Part shown: one piece after another, positions 8,702 to 17,838 of the stretch | How the letters are laid out: each line of letters starts with the position of its first letter | How positions within the stretch are numbered: the first letter of the stretch is position 1 | NCBI RefSeq assembly: GCF_003480255.1 | Contig: NZ_QUIN01000009.1 | Span: 1-64,000, forward strand | Source of the DNA: Erysipelatoclostridium sp. AM42-17 | Lineage (GTDB): Bacteria > Bacillota_I > Bacilli_A > Erysipelotrichales > Coprobacillaceae | DNA: 64,000 nt | Reading direction: 5' to 3' | Notes under the pieces: generated by a model | Databases searched by the model: none | Told to the model about the DNA's origin: nothing | The model's input: only the letters and a program-made list of their open reading frames with translations | Made by a program: the position numbers and the translations under genes

Positions 8702-9560
8702 TCATTGTTCCTACCCCATTAGCAGTAAATATTTCTATTAATAAACTGTGTTCTAAACGACCATCTAAAATATGTACTCGACTTACATCATTTTGTACAG
8801 CCGCTAAACAATTCTTCAATTTTGGAATCATACCACCAGTGATGACACCCTCTTTAAATAATTGTTCTGCTTTTTCGGTATCAATTTGTGAAATCAATGT
8901 TTCAGGATTATTTGGATCTTTTAAAACACCTTCTATATCTGTTAAGAAAACAAGTTTACTAGCATGCATTGCTCTTGCAATCGCTGTTGCCACATCATCA
9001 GCATTAATATTGTAAGCATGATATTTTTCATCAAGACCTACTGTTGAAATAACCGGTGTATAATCTTGATCTAATAATAATTTAATTAATGTTGGATCGA
9101 CATGAGTAATATGACCAACATAACCAATATCATCACCATGAGGCATTGATTTTTCTACTATAATCATATTTCCATCTTTACCAGATAAACCAACGGCATG
9201 AGTTCCAATTCTTTCTAAATGTTGAACCAATCCCTTATTGACTTTACCCGATAAAACCATTTCAGCAACTTCTAATGTTGCTTGATCAGTAACTCTTAAA
9301 CCATTTTTAAATTCACTTTGAATATTAACACGTTGTAACATTTTATTAATGTCTTTACCACCACCATGAACGATAATAACTTTAATACCAACTGATTTTA
9401 AAACAGCGATATCTTTTAAAACATTTTGTTTAATCACTTCATTAGTCATGGCACTACCACCATATTTAATAACAACAACATGTCCTGTAAATTTTTGGAT
9501 GTACCCTAAAGCATCTACAAGTACTTGAGCCTTATTTATTTCTTTTTCAAAACTTTGCAT
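8691..9560 (-). CDS. argB: Acetylglutamate kinase
   Basis: A 289-residue amino-acid kinase that phosphorylates N-acetylglutamate, the second step of arginine synthesis. The N-terminal VVIKYGGSAM binds ATP, HGGGKDINKML binds the substrate, and NINADDVATAIA is the conserved active-site segment. It is the third gene of argC-argJ-argB, 9 nt after argJ, and ends in the shared terminator. The N-terminal helix of about 20 residues before the core (EKEINKAQVLVDALGYIQKF) resembles that of arginine-inhibited hexameric enzymes, so feedback inhibition is plausible but not shown. Confidence 0.97.
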   Translation of the reverse strand: MQSFEKEINKAQVLVDALGYIQKFTGHVVVIKYGGSAMTNEVIKQNVLKDIAVLKSVGIKVIIVHGGGKDINKMLQRVNIQSEFKNGLRVTDQATLEVAEMVLSGKVNKGLVQHLERIGTHAVGLSGKDGNMIIVEKSMPHGDDIGYVGHITHVDPTLIKLLLDQDYTPVISTVGLDEKYHAYNINADDVATAIARAMHASKLVFLTDIEGVLKDPNNPETLISQIDTEKAEQLFKEGVITGGMIPKLKNCLAAVQNDVSRVHILDGRLEHSLLIEIFTANGVGTMIKK

Positions 9561-9569
9561 ATAATCCCC

Positions 9570-10793
9570 CTATGAACGATAATCAGCATTGATTTTAACA
9601 TAATCATATGTTAAGTCGCATCCCCATGCTGTAGCTTTACCATCAGCAATTTTCATATCAATATTAGCTTTAACATATTCGCTTGATAGAATTTTTGTAG
9701 CCACTTCTTCACTATAATCCGTTGCCATTCCATTTTCAACAAGCTTTAATTCACCGTATTCACTTTCAATATATAAATCTACTTGATAAGGATCAAATTC
9801 TTCCCCAGAATATCCCATTGCACATAAAAGTCTACCCCAGTTAGCATCATTACCATAAACTGCTGTTTTTACTAAAGGTGAAGTACATACACTTTTAGCG
9901 ATGACTTTAGCTTGTTTAATATCTTTAGCATGATTAACATTGATTTCTAACAATTTAGTAGCACCTTCACCATCACCAGCAATACATTTTGCTAGATACT
10001 CATTAACATAATAAAGTGCTTCTTTAAATGTTTGATAGTTTTGATCTTCAGTTTCTATTTTTTCATTACCTGCTAATCCATTAGCCAATAATAATACTGT
10101 ATCGTTTGTTGAAGTATCTCTATCTACTGATACCATATTAAAAGTATCAGGGATTACTTCTTTCAAAGCCTTATTTAATAACTCTTTAGATATATTTAAA
10201 TCAGTTGTAATAAATCCTAACATTGTAGCCATATTAGGATGAATCATTCCTGAACCTTTACAACATGCCCCTAATGTAACTGTAGTTCCATCAATATCAA
10301 TTTCAACAGCAATATGTTTAGGTTTTGTATCAGTTGTCATAATAGAAGTTGCTACTTCAATCCCTGCTTCATTAGATGAAGAAAGTAAAGCTTTAGTTGA
10401 ATCTATTCCTTTTTTAATAGGTTCTAAAGGAAGTTGTTGACCAATAACTCCAGTAGAACAAATTAAAATCTTTTCATGACTCACACCAAAAGCATCACCT
10501 ACAATTTTAGCAAACGCTTCATTATTTTCTTCACCTAATTTTCCAGTACATGCATTAGCAATACCACTATTAATCGCAATTGCTTTTACTTTTTGAGTTC
10601 CTTCTACAATTTTTTTATCCCATAATACAGGTGCTGCTTTAACCATATTTGTAGTAAATGTCCCTACTGCATCTGCTTCTACTTCACTGACTATTAAAGC
10701 AAGATCTTTTTTTCTTTTCTTTATTCCTACATGTTGTCCTGCCCCTAAAAACCCTTTAGGAGAAGTCACCGTTCCATTATCAATAACTTTCAT
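9570..10793 (-). CDS. argJ: Glutamate N-acetyltransferase (ArgJ)
   Basis: A 407-residue ornithine acetyltransferase that recycles acetyl groups from N-acetylornithine to glutamate. The precursor self-cleaves before the Thr of HPNMATMLG, and that Thr becomes the nucleophile of the beta chain; GACCKGSGMIHPN just upstream is the conserved oxyanion region. Its presence makes a separate ArgE unnecessary. Whether it is bifunctional (also using acetyl-CoA) cannot be read from sequence, though no argA is seen nearby. Second gene of the T-box-controlled operon. Confidence 0.96.
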   Translation of the reverse strand: MKVIDNGTVTSPKGFLGAGQHVGIKKRKKDLALIVSEVEADAVGTFTTNMVKAAPVLWDKKIVEGTQKVKAIAINSGIANACTGKLGEENNEAFAKIVGDAFGVSHEKILICSTGVIGQQLPLEPIKKGIDSTKALLSSSNEAGIEVATSIMTTDTKPKHIAVEIDIDGTTVTLGACCKGSGMIHPNMATMLGFITTDLNISKELLNKALKEVIPDTFNMVSVDRDTSTNDTVLLLANGLAGNEKIETEDQNYQTFKEALYYVNEYLAKCIAGDGEGATKLLEINVNHAKDIKQAKVIAKSVCTSPLVKTAVYGNDANWGRLLCAMGYSGEEFDPYQVDLYIESEYGELKLVENGMATDYSEEVATKILSSEYVKANIDMKIADGKATAWGCDLTYDYVKINADYRS

Positions 10794-10804
10794 CTTTATC
10801 CTCC

Positions 10805-11842
10805 TTATAAAATAGCAGGTGCAAGCATAAGTCCTGTTTTTTCATCTAAGCCAAACATTAAATTCATATTTTGAATAGCTTGTCCGGCTGCACCTTTTAC
10901 TAAATTATCCATTGTTCCCATCATAATAACACGATGTGTACGTTCATCAATTTTATAATTAACATCAACAAAATTACTTGCTTTTACACTTCTTACCTCA
11001 GGTACCTTTCCTGGTTTTAGTACTCTTACAAAATATTCATCATCATAAATTTGATAAGCCTTGGCTACCTGTTGACTTGTTACTCCTTCTTTTAACTTAG
11101 CATAAGCAGTAATACAAATACCTCTATTCATTGGAATAAGATGAGGTGTAAAATTGAGTAATACATCTTGATGAGATGCATAACCTAATTGTTCTTCTAT
11201 TTCAGGTGTATGACGATGTGTTGCTACACCATAAGCTTTCATACTTTCATTGACTTCACAGTATAAATTAGCAACCTTAGCTCCTCTACCTGCTCCACTG
11301 ACTCCACTTTTAGCGTCAATGATTAATGTATCCATGTCAATAAGTCCTGCTTTAGCTAAAGGATAAACTGATAAAATAGAACAAGTAGGATAACATCCTG
11401 GATTAGCTAATAAACGTGTATTTTTAATTTGTTCACGATTAATTTCACATAACCCATAAACTGCTTCTTTAATAAATTGTGGTGAAGCATGTTTAATTCC
11501 ATACCATTTTTCATATGTATCAACATCTTTAATTCTAAAATCTGCCGATAAATCAATAACTTTCACTTTGCTTAAAACTGTTTCATTAACCATTTTTGCA
11601 CAAACACCTTGAGGTGTAGCAAAAAAGATAACATCAACATCATCTAAATAATCTTCAATATTTTCATCAATACATTTTTGGTCGACTAATTGAAAATAAC
11701 TTGCATAAACTGAACTGTATTCTTCATCACTATATGTTCTAGAAGATACCCATTGTATTTTTGCTTCTGGATGAGTTAATAAAAAACGAACTAATTCACA
11801 TCCCCCATATCCTGTTGATCCAACAATACCTACTCTTATCAT
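10805..11842 (-). CDS. argC: N-acetyl-gamma-glutamyl-phosphate reductase
   Basis: A 345-residue NADPH-dependent enzyme catalysing the third step of arginine synthesis. The Rossmann motif GSTGYGGCELVR is at the N-terminus and the catalytic Cys lies in LANPGCYPT (about residue 148). It is the first gene of argC-argJ-argB and sits directly after a T-box leader, so transcription should rise when charged tRNA-Arg is scarce. argD, the next step, is not in this window. Confidence 0.97.
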   Translation of the reverse strand: MIRVGIVGSTGYGGCELVRFLLTHPEAKIQWVSSRTYSDEEYSSVYASYFQLVDQKCIDENIEDYLDDVDVIFFATPQGVCAKMVNETVLSKVKVIDLSADFRIKDVDTYEKWYGIKHASPQFIKEAVYGLCEINREQIKNTRLLANPGCYPTCSILSVYPLAKAGLIDMDTLIIDAKSGVSGAGRGAKVANLYCEVNESMKAYGVATHRHTPEIEEQLGYASHQDVLLNFTPHLIPMNRGICITAYAKLKEGVTSQQVAKAYQIYDDEYFVRVLKPGKVPEVRSVKASNFVDVNYKIDERTHRVIMMGTMDNLVKGAAGQAIQNMNLMFGLDEKTGLMLAPAIL

Positions 11843-11866
11843 ATTTTATCCCCCATTCTTCTAAAT

Positions 11867-12091
11867 AAAAAAATCGTCTCTTAACAAGAGACGATTGACC
11901 GCGTTACCACTCTATTTATCATAAGTTGACCTTATGATCTCTTTCATCGTTAAGGGCGATTACCCGAAAGTGATACTTATTTCCCACTTTCCTCTCCTAA
12001 ATGCGCTTCATCCTAACTAAGATTACTAATCTTCCACCAACACTAGCTCGCTTAAATCATCATTAAGACTACTCTTTTATTCATTGAGTTT
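11867..12091 (-). promoter_or_regulatory. T-box leader controlling argCJB
   Basis: The minus strand upstream of argC carries the T-box antiterminator signature AGTGGTAACGCGG (about 11898-11911). It is followed by a strong terminator (11872-11882 with 11886-11896, then T run). Upstream is a stem I-like region with GCGAGC and GGTGGAA. After the apical part, the right side of the presumed specifier loop reads GAAGCGCAT; the codon CGC (12003-12005), followed by A, would specify Arg, matching the operon. GCG or GCA (Ala) in other registers is possible but does not fit the genes. Confidence 0.88.
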
Positions 12092-12097
12092 GGTATT

Positions 12098-12125
12098 ATT
12101 ATATTACTTAAATTCTATTTGTCAA
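12098..12125 (-). promoter_or_regulatory. Promoter of the argCJB T-box transcript
   Basis: On the minus strand, TTGACA (12120-12125), a 16-bp spacer and TATAAT (12098-12103). Predicted start is near 12091. Confidence 0.8.
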
Positions 12126-12165
12126 ACTAAAATAATAGAATTTTGTATAATTTATTTTTAAATTA

Positions 12166-12183
12166 TATGAATAAAATAGCATT
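12166..12183. promoter_or_regulatory. Candidate arginine-repressor (ARG) box
   Basis: TATGAATAAAATAGCATT resembles the Bacillus ARG box (ATGAATAAAAATTCA-like) over its left half. It lies between the divergent argC and argG promoters. The right half is weaker and no second copy was clear, so this is tentative. Confidence 0.3.
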
Positions 12184-12244
12184 ACCCAAAATAATACAAT
12201 TTTATTTAGAATAATAATAAATTATTAATTATTTCGATAAATCA

Positions 12245-12273
12245 TTGCATTAATTTAAATGTTAGTTTATGAT
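12245..12273 (+). promoter_or_regulatory. Promoter of argG
   Basis: TTGCAT (12245-12250), a 17-bp spacer and TATGAT (12268-12273), with another TATAAT-like hexamer just downstream. The rest of 12126-12244 is very AT-rich; apart from the tentative ARG box I see nothing else there. Confidence 0.55.
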
Positions 12274-12309
12274 AATTATAATTTAATAACAAGTTGAAGG
12301 GAGATTAAT

Positions 12310-13521
12310 ATGAAAGAAAAAGTCATTCTTGCATACTCTGGGGGATTAGACACAACTGCTATCATCCCATGGTTAAAAGAAAACTATGATTATGAAGTTA
12401 TTTGTTGTTGTATTGATGTAGGTCAAAAAGAAGAATTAGAAGGTCTTGAAGAACGTGCTAAATCATGTGGTGCTTCTAAATTATATATTGAAAACGTTGT
12501 TGATGAATATGTAGAAAACTATATTATGCCTACTGTTCAGGCTGATGCTGTTTTTGAATATAAATATTTATTAGGTACAGCAACTGCTCGTCCATTAATT
12601 GCTAAGATCTTAGTTGATGTTGCTAGAAAAGAAGGCGCAACAGCTATTTGTCATGGTGCAACAGGTAAAGGAAATGACCAAATTCGTTTTGAACTTGGTA
12701 TTAAAGCTTTAGCTCCAGATTTAAAAATCATTGCTGCTTGGCGTGATCCAAAATGGACAATGGATTCTCGTGAATCTGAAATCGAATATTGTAAAGCACA
12801 TGGTATTCATTTACCATTCTCTGCTGATACAAGCTATTCTCGTGATCGTAACATTTGGCATATTTCTCATGAAGGGTTAGAACTTGAAAAACCAAGTTTA
12901 GCTCCTAATTTTGATCATTTATTAGTATTATCAAATGCTCCTGAAAAAGCACCTGATGAGGATACTCATATTGAAATTGAATGGGAAAAAGGTGTTCCAG
13001 TAGCATTAAATGGTAAAAAAATGTCACAAACTGCTATTCTTGAAGAATTAAATGAATTAGGTGGTAAAAATGGTATTGGTATTATCGATATCGTAGAAAA
13101 CCGTGTTGTAGGAATGAAATCACGTGGTGTTTATGAAACACCTGGGGGAACTATTTTAATGGAAGCACACCGTCAATTAGAAGAACTTGTTCTTGATCGT
13201 GAAACATTAAAATATAAACGTTTAGTTTCTGTAGAATTTGCTGAATTAGTTTATGCTGCTAAATGGTTCTCACCACTTAGAGAAGCATTATCTGCTTTTG
13301 TTTCTAAAACACAAGAAGTTGTTTCAGGTACAACAAAAATGAGATTATATAAAGGTAATATTATCAAAGAAGGTACAACATCTCCTTATTCATTATATGA
13401 TGAAGATATTGCTTCATTTGCTACTGGTGATTTATATGATCATCATGATGCTGAAGGATTCATTACTTTATATGGTCTTTCTACAAAAGTTCGTGCAATG
13501 AAATTAAATGGTAAAAAATAA
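12310..13521 (+). CDS. argG: Argininosuccinate synthase
   Basis: A 403-residue ATP-dependent ligase joining citrulline and aspartate. The P-loop-like AYSGGLDTTAI (residues 9-19) is the N-type ATP pyrophosphatase motif, and ATGKGNDQIRFE is the conserved nucleotide/citrulline site. Full length. GAAGGGAG precedes the ATG. It is divergent from argCJB and followed by argH, with an intrinsic terminator between the two. Confidence 0.98.
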   Translation: MKEKVILAYSGGLDTTAIIPWLKENYDYEVICCCIDVGQKEELEGLEERAKSCGASKLYIENVVDEYVENYIMPTVQADAVFEYKYLLGTATARPLIAKILVDVARKEGATAICHGATGKGNDQIRFELGIKALAPDLKIIAAWRDPKWTMDSRESEIEYCKAHGIHLPFSADTSYSRDRNIWHISHEGLELEKPSLAPNFDHLLVLSNAPEKAPDEDTHIEIEWEKGVPVALNGKKMSQTAILEELNELGGKNGIGIIDIVENRVVGMKSRGVYETPGGTILMEAHRQLEELVLDRETLKYKRLVSVEFAELVYAAKWFSPLREALSAFVSKTQEVVSGTTKMRLYKGNIIKEGTTSPYSLYDEDIASFATGDLYDHHDAEGFITLYGLSTKVRAMKLNGKK

Positions 13522-13546
13522 AAAAGGGCTTTAGCCCTTTTATTTT
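13521..13546 (+). terminator. Terminator between argG and argH
   Basis: AAAAGGGCT (13522-13530) pairs with AGCCCTTTT (13533-13541), followed by TATTTT. The argH ribosome site AAAGGAGG begins only a few bases later, so argH expression must depend on read-through unless another promoter exists. Confidence 0.75.
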
Positions 13547-13561
13547 AAAGGAGGAAAAACA

Positions 13562-14938
13562 ATGAATTTATGGGGTGGTCGTTTTACAAAGCCAACAAAC
13601 CAATTAGTTTATGATTTCAATGCTTCTATTAAATTTGATCAAACCTTTGCTTTACAAGATATTAAAGGAAGTATTGCCCATGTTAAAATGCTAACAAAAC
13701 AACAAATATTAACCGAACAAGAAGGAAAAGATATTGAAAATGCTTTACAAAGCATTTATCAAGAAATAGAACAAGGTCGTCTTGCTATTGATGAAAGTTG
13801 TGAAGATATTCATAGTTTTGTTGAATCTACACTTATTTCACGAATTGGCGATACAGGAAAAAAATTACATACTGGAAGAAGTCGTAATGATCAAGTAGCT
13901 TTAGATATGCGTCTTTATACTCGTGATCAAATTCAAATGATGCATACCCTTATCATTGATTTACTAAAAACGATTAATGATATCATGAAAGAACATATTG
14001 ATACAATTATGCCAGGTTTTACACATCTTCAAAAAGCACAACCTATTACTTTAGCACATCATATGGGTGCCTATTTTGAAATGTTTAAACGTGATGCAAC
14101 TCGTCTAGATGATATTTATCAACGTATGAATATTTGTCCTTTAGGTTCAGGAGCCCTTGCTGGTACCACTTATCCATTAGATCGTGAATATACTGCTTCT
14201 TTACTAGGGTTTGATGGACCTTGTTTAAATAGTATAGATGGTGTAAGTGATCGTGATTATCTTATTGAATTATTAAGTGCGATGTCTACAATGATGATGC
14301 ATATGTCTCGTTTATCAGAAGAAATGATTATTTGGAATACGAATGAATATCAATTCATTGAATTAGATGATACTTTTTCTACCGGTTCTTCTATTATGCC
14401 ACAAAAGAAAAATCCAGATATTTGTGAATTAATTAGAGGTAAAACTGGTCGTGTTTATGGTGCTTTAATGGGATTACTCACAACAATGAAAGGTTTACCA
14501 TTAGCTTATAATAAAGATATGCAAGAAGATAAAGAAATGTTCTTTGATGCTTTAACAACAACTAAGGGATGTCTCCAATTATTAAGTGATATGTTAAAAA
14601 CAACTTCATTTAATAAAGATAAGATGAAAGCTTCAGCTACTGGTGGCTTCACTAATGCTACAGATGCTGCTGATTATCTTGTTGGTAAAGGTGTTCCATT
14701 TAGAGATGCTCATGGTATTATTGGTCAACTTGTTTTATACGCTATTAGTCAAAATAAAGCTTTAGATGATTTAACATTAGAAGAATTTAAAAATATTTCT
14801 GATGTCTTTGATCAAGATATTTATCAAGCTATCGATGTCAACACATGTGTCAACAAACGTAATACAATTGGTGCCTGTGGTCAAGAAGCAATGAAAAAAG
14901 TAATTGAATTAAATAACCAGTATTTATCACAATATTAA
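13562..14938 (+). CDS. argH: Argininosuccinate lyase
   Basis: A 458-residue fumarase-superfamily lyase that releases arginine and fumarate in the last step. The signature GSSIMPQKKNPD (about residues 279-290) contains the mobile catalytic loop Ser, and THLQKAQPIT carries the conserved His region. AAAGGAGG lies 6 nt before the ATG. It is in line with argG, 40 nt downstream, and is closed by a strong terminator. Confidence 0.98.
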   Translation: MNLWGGRFTKPTNQLVYDFNASIKFDQTFALQDIKGSIAHVKMLTKQQILTEQEGKDIENALQSIYQEIEQGRLAIDESCEDIHSFVESTLISRIGDTGKKLHTGRSRNDQVALDMRLYTRDQIQMMHTLIIDLLKTINDIMKEHIDTIMPGFTHLQKAQPITLAHHMGAYFEMFKRDATRLDDIYQRMNICPLGSGALAGTTYPLDREYTASLLGFDGPCLNSIDGVSDRDYLIELLSAMSTMMMHMSRLSEEMIIWNTNEYQFIELDDTFSTGSSIMPQKKNPDICELIRGKTGRVYGALMGLLTTMKGLPLAYNKDMQEDKEMFFDALTTTKGCLQLLSDMLKTTSFNKDKMKASATGGFTNATDAADYLVGKGVPFRDAHGIIGQLVLYAISQNKALDDLTLEEFKNISDVFDQDIYQAIDVNTCVNKRNTIGACGQEAMKKVIELNNQYLSQY

Positions 14939-14967
14939 AAGACGATTCGTTTGAATCGTCTTTTTTT
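14937..14967 (+). terminator. Terminator of argH
   Basis: Stem 14938-14948/14953-14963, 4-nt loop and T run. The T run overlaps the stop codon of the convergent 34-codon gene. Confidence 0.9.
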
Positions 14968-15070
14968 ATGAGGGTACCGGTGGATACATCCAAACCGCAA
15001 CAATGAAGAATAAAAGAATTAAAATGACTCCAAGAATAAAAAACAATGATAATTTTTTTATTATTTTCAT
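14966..15070 (-). CDS. 34-residue single-pass membrane peptide
   Basis: A short gene below the usual length cut-off. It encodes 34 residues: a basic start MKIIKK, a hydrophobic helix of about 22 residues (LFFILGVILILLFFIVAVW) and the short tail MYPPVPS. GGAGG lies 9 nt before the ATG, inside the last codons of the regulator gene upstream, whose stop is 1 nt before this start. That arrangement strongly implies translation coupled to the regulator. Role unknown; a small regulator or partner of a membrane protein is possible. I recognise no family. Confidence 0.7.
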   Translation of the reverse strand: MKIIKKLSLFFILGVILILLFFIVAVWMYPPVPS

Positions 15071-15071
15071 T

Positions 15072-15887
15072 CTATTTTCCTCCGTATTTTAAATGGTACA
15101 TCGCCTCTAATACTTCAAAAATATAAGTAATAGAAAACTTACCAATAAGTGAATAATGATCCGTCCCTACTTTGACTAACATATCCACATAATCACGATA
15201 AATAAAGTCTTCTAGTTGAGTAATACATATTTTATAGGCTTTACTCTTTGCTATTTCACGCATCACATCAGGATGATCAACCATAAATCCACCAGCAATA
15301 CTAGAAACAATAATGACATCATTTTCAGTTAATCTTTTTGCAATCTCTATTTGACTGGCAAGAGGATACATACCGGTACATCTTTTCCCAGAATATGTTA
15401 ATTCTATTTCTAATTGCATCGCTACGGATTGAGTAAAAAAATTCCCGGCAAAGCAAATTTCATTAGCTTTATGCATACGGTCTACGATTTCTTCAAGTTG
15501 TTCAAATGAGACTTGTTGATAAGTTGATCTTAAATTTGCAATAATATTTTCAAAATGATCTTCAAACAATTCTTTCATTGTTTTGGATTCATCTTTCACT
15601 TGAGTTGGTAATTGATGATCAAATTGTAATCTTAGTGCATCACGATTAAAATAGTTTAAATTCATTGTTACATCCATTTTAAAATCAGCAAAGCTTTGAT
15701 AGTTCAGTTTACGACACAAACGGCTAATTGTAGCAGTAGAAACATAGCACATTTCAGCTACATCGGTAATAGTACATCCAGGAATAAGCATGATATTTTC
15801 TAATATTTTTCTTGCTGCATCGGCATATACGTCATTAATATCTGCAGTATTGATAAAATTAATTAAACTATAAAATGCCCCTCTCAT
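15072..15887 (-). CDS. RpiR/MurR-family transcriptional regulator (HTH + SIS)
   Basis: A 271-residue regulator with an N-terminal HTH_6 domain (helix-turn-helix around ITDVAEMCYVSTATISRLCRK) and a C-terminal SIS domain that binds phosphosugars. The N-terminus lacks the usual opening helix seen in many RpiR proteins but the recognition helix is clear. Its start overlaps the phosphatase stop by 4 nt and its end overlaps the ribosome site of a 34-residue membrane peptide. No sugar-metabolism gene is adjacent, so the effector is unknown. Confidence 0.88.
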   Translation of the reverse strand: MRGAFYSLINFINTADINDVYADAARKILENIMLIPGCTITDVAEMCYVSTATISRLCRKLNYQSFADFKMDVTMNLNYFNRDALRLQFDHQLPTQVKDESKTMKELFEDHFENIIANLRSTYQQVSFEQLEEIVDRMHKANEICFAGNFFTQSVAMQLEIELTYSGKRCTGMYPLASQIEIAKRLTENDVIIVSSIAGGFMVDHPDVMREIAKSKAYKICITQLEDFIYRDYVDMLVKVGTDHYSLIGKFSITYIFEVLEAMYHLKYGGK

Positions 15888-16639
15888 ACTTCGTTTCCTT
15901 TCTTTTTAATCACATATGATTCCATTGTGTCTAAACACAAACAATTTAATTGTCCTAATTGTCCACATGCTAAACCACCATCAATACCTATTTTATTATG
16001 ATATTCATCATCAAACCAGATATCATAACTTTGATTACGATTAATAAAACATACCGGTGTATGTCCAAATATATATGTCTTATTTAAATCACAAGGACTC
16101 AAATAAAAATAATCGCGAATCCATAATATAGTTTCCTCTTCTTGTTCATTTAATCCTTTTTCAGGATCTACACCAGCATGAACTAAAACATAATCTTTAT
16201 GATTCACACGAATTTGTAAAAGTAAAGGCAAGCTTTTAATATAATCATATATTTGACGTAAAAAGACATTTCTAACAATTGTATAATCTAAATGTGATAA
16301 ACATTTTTTATGTAAATAATCTCGAATATTCTTGATTGTTGTATCTCCACCATTTTGTTCCCATAAGTTAAACTGACAACTAGGAAAATCAAAATCATTA
16401 TTTTCTATCGCTAATTTCAATGCTTCTTGCATCATATATTCATGATTTCCTTTAAGTAAAGTTATATTATCAAAATGTGAAATATAAAAATAAATATCTA
16501 AACTTTCAGGACCACGATCACAAATGTCACCTAATATATATAATTGATCATTTTCACTAAAATTAATTTTCTTTAACATTTTTTTAAATAATTGGAAATG
16601 ACCATGAATATCTGATAAAACATATGTCTTGCCACTCAT
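15884..16639 (-). CDS. PPP-family metallophosphatase
   Basis: A 251-residue protein phosphatase or Ap4A hydrolase-like enzyme. All motifs are present: SDIHGH (DxH), GDICDRG (GDxxDRG), KGNHE (GNHE), VHAGVDP and FGHTP. These bind two metals, so activity is expected, unlike the degenerate homologue at 7862-8671. Protein Ser/Thr phosphatase or nucleotide hydrolase function cannot be separated here. It is first in the operon phosphatase, RpiR-type regulator, small membrane peptide. Confidence 0.9.
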   Translation of the reverse strand: MSGKTYVLSDIHGHFQLFKKMLKKINFSENDQLYILGDICDRGPESLDIYFYISHFDNITLLKGNHEYMMQEALKLAIENNDFDFPSCQFNLWEQNGGDTTIKNIRDYLHKKCLSHLDYTIVRNVFLRQIYDYIKSLPLLLQIRVNHKDYVLVHAGVDPEKGLNEQEEETILWIRDYFYLSPCDLNKTYIFGHTPVCFINRNQSYDIWFDDEYHNKIGIDGGLACGQLGQLNCLCLDTMESYVIKKKGNEV

Positions 16640-16706
16640 TTTACATCACCCATATTATCATACCATAAATAGCCAATAATATAAATTAAACACCTTTATT
16701 TAAAAC

Positions 16707-16730
16707 AAAAAAGACGCCTAGGCGTCTTTT
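16707..16730 (-). terminator. Terminator formed by the end of argF
   Basis: A perfect 22-bp palindrome (16709-16730) includes the last argF codons, and the TAG stop lies at its centre. An A/T tract follows on the minus strand. Confidence 0.8.
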
Positions 16731-17710
16731 CCAATTGTTGCTACCATAACAGCTTTAATCGTATGCATTCTATTTTCTGCTTCATCAAAAACAACAGAAT
16801 TTTTAGATTTAAATACTTCATCTTCAACTTCACGAATATCAATACCTTGATCATATTTTTCTTTTGCTAATGTTGTATTAAAATCATGGAATGATGGTAA
16901 ACAATGCATAAATAAAGTATGTTCATTTCCTGTCTTTTTCATCATTTCTTGAGTTACTTTATATGGTGATAACATTTCTACTCTAGGTTTATATAAACTT
17001 TCATCTTCACCCATACTTACCCAAATATCAGTATAGATGACATCGGCATCTTTTACTGCTTCATCTACATTATCTAATACTTCAATCTTTCCACCAGACT
17101 TTTTAGCTTCTTCTTGGCAATATTGAAGAACTTCATCATCAATATGTAAATCTTTAGGACCTAAACATACAAAATGCATTCCCATTTTAACAGCACCATA
17201 CATTAAACCATAACAAACATTATTACGAATATCACCAGTAAAAACAAATTTAATTTCATTTAATGGTTTGTTTAAATGTTCTTCAATAGTAAGGAAATCG
17301 GCTAATGTTTGGGTTGGATGATCAACATCAGTTAAACCATTCCATACTGGCACACCTGAATATTTAGCTAAATCTTCAACTGTTTCTTGTTTAAAACCTC
17401 TAAATTCAATACCATCATACATTCTGCCTAATACTTTTGCAGTATCTTCAATGGATTCTTTTTTCCCCATTTGTGAATTACTTAAATAAGTCACATGACC
17501 ACCTTCATCTAAAGCAGCAACTTCAAATGAACAACGTGTTCTTGTTGACGTTTTTTCAAATAATAAAACAACATTCTTTCCTTCTAAATGTTTTTTTATT
17601 GTTCCTTCCTTTTTATCCTTTTTTAATTGATGGGCTAAATCTAAAAGATAACGAATTTCTTCTTGAGAAAAGTCCTTTAATGTTAGAAAACTTCTATTTT
17701 TTAAATTCAT
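16718..17710 (-). CDS. argF: Ornithine carbamoyltransferase
   Basis: A 330-residue enzyme making citrulline from ornithine and carbamoyl phosphate. STRTR (carbamoyl phosphate site) is at about residues 55-59, and HCLPSFHD carries the ornithine-site Cys. Full length. The neighbouring argC, J, B, G and H make anabolic function likely; no arcA or arcC is present to suggest the deiminase pathway. It has its own promoter and terminator, apart from the other arg genes. Confidence 0.96.
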   Translation of the reverse strand: MNLKNRSFLTLKDFSQEEIRYLLDLAHQLKKDKKEGTIKKHLEGKNVVLLFEKTSTRTRCSFEVAALDEGGHVTYLSNSQMGKKESIEDTAKVLGRMYDGIEFRGFKQETVEDLAKYSGVPVWNGLTDVDHPTQTLADFLTIEEHLNKPLNEIKFVFTGDIRNNVCYGLMYGAVKMGMHFVCLGPKDLHIDDEVLQYCQEEAKKSGGKIEVLDNVDEAVKDADVIYTDIWVSMGEDESLYKPRVEMLSPYKVTQEMMKKTGNEHTLFMHCLPSFHDFNTTLAKEKYDQGIDIREVEDEVFKSKNSVVFDEAENRMHTIKAVMVATIGKDA

Positions 17711-17736
17711 GATATATCCCCCTTATTATTGGATTT

Positions 17737-17765
17737 ATTTTATCAAATTAAGCTAGTTTATTCAA
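17737..17765 (-). promoter_or_regulatory. Promoter of argF
   Basis: On the minus strand, TTGAAT (17760-17765), a 17-bp spacer and TAAAAT (17737-17742). The ribosome site AGGGGGA follows. Confidence 0.6.
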
Positions 17766-17838
17766 TAATGAGAAATAATTATTATTTTGTTTTCATTTTT
17801 GAACATTTCACTATAATAATGTTTGGGAGAATAATAAT

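Noticed and set aside
12003-12008. Ala specifier (GCG or GCA) in the T-box
   Set aside because: Possible by register but does not fit the downstream argCJB operon; CGC followed by A fits better.
17437-17712. Plus-strand 91-codon frame opposite argF
   Set aside because: It lies wholly antisense to argF with no ribosome site; its composition is that of a shadow frame.
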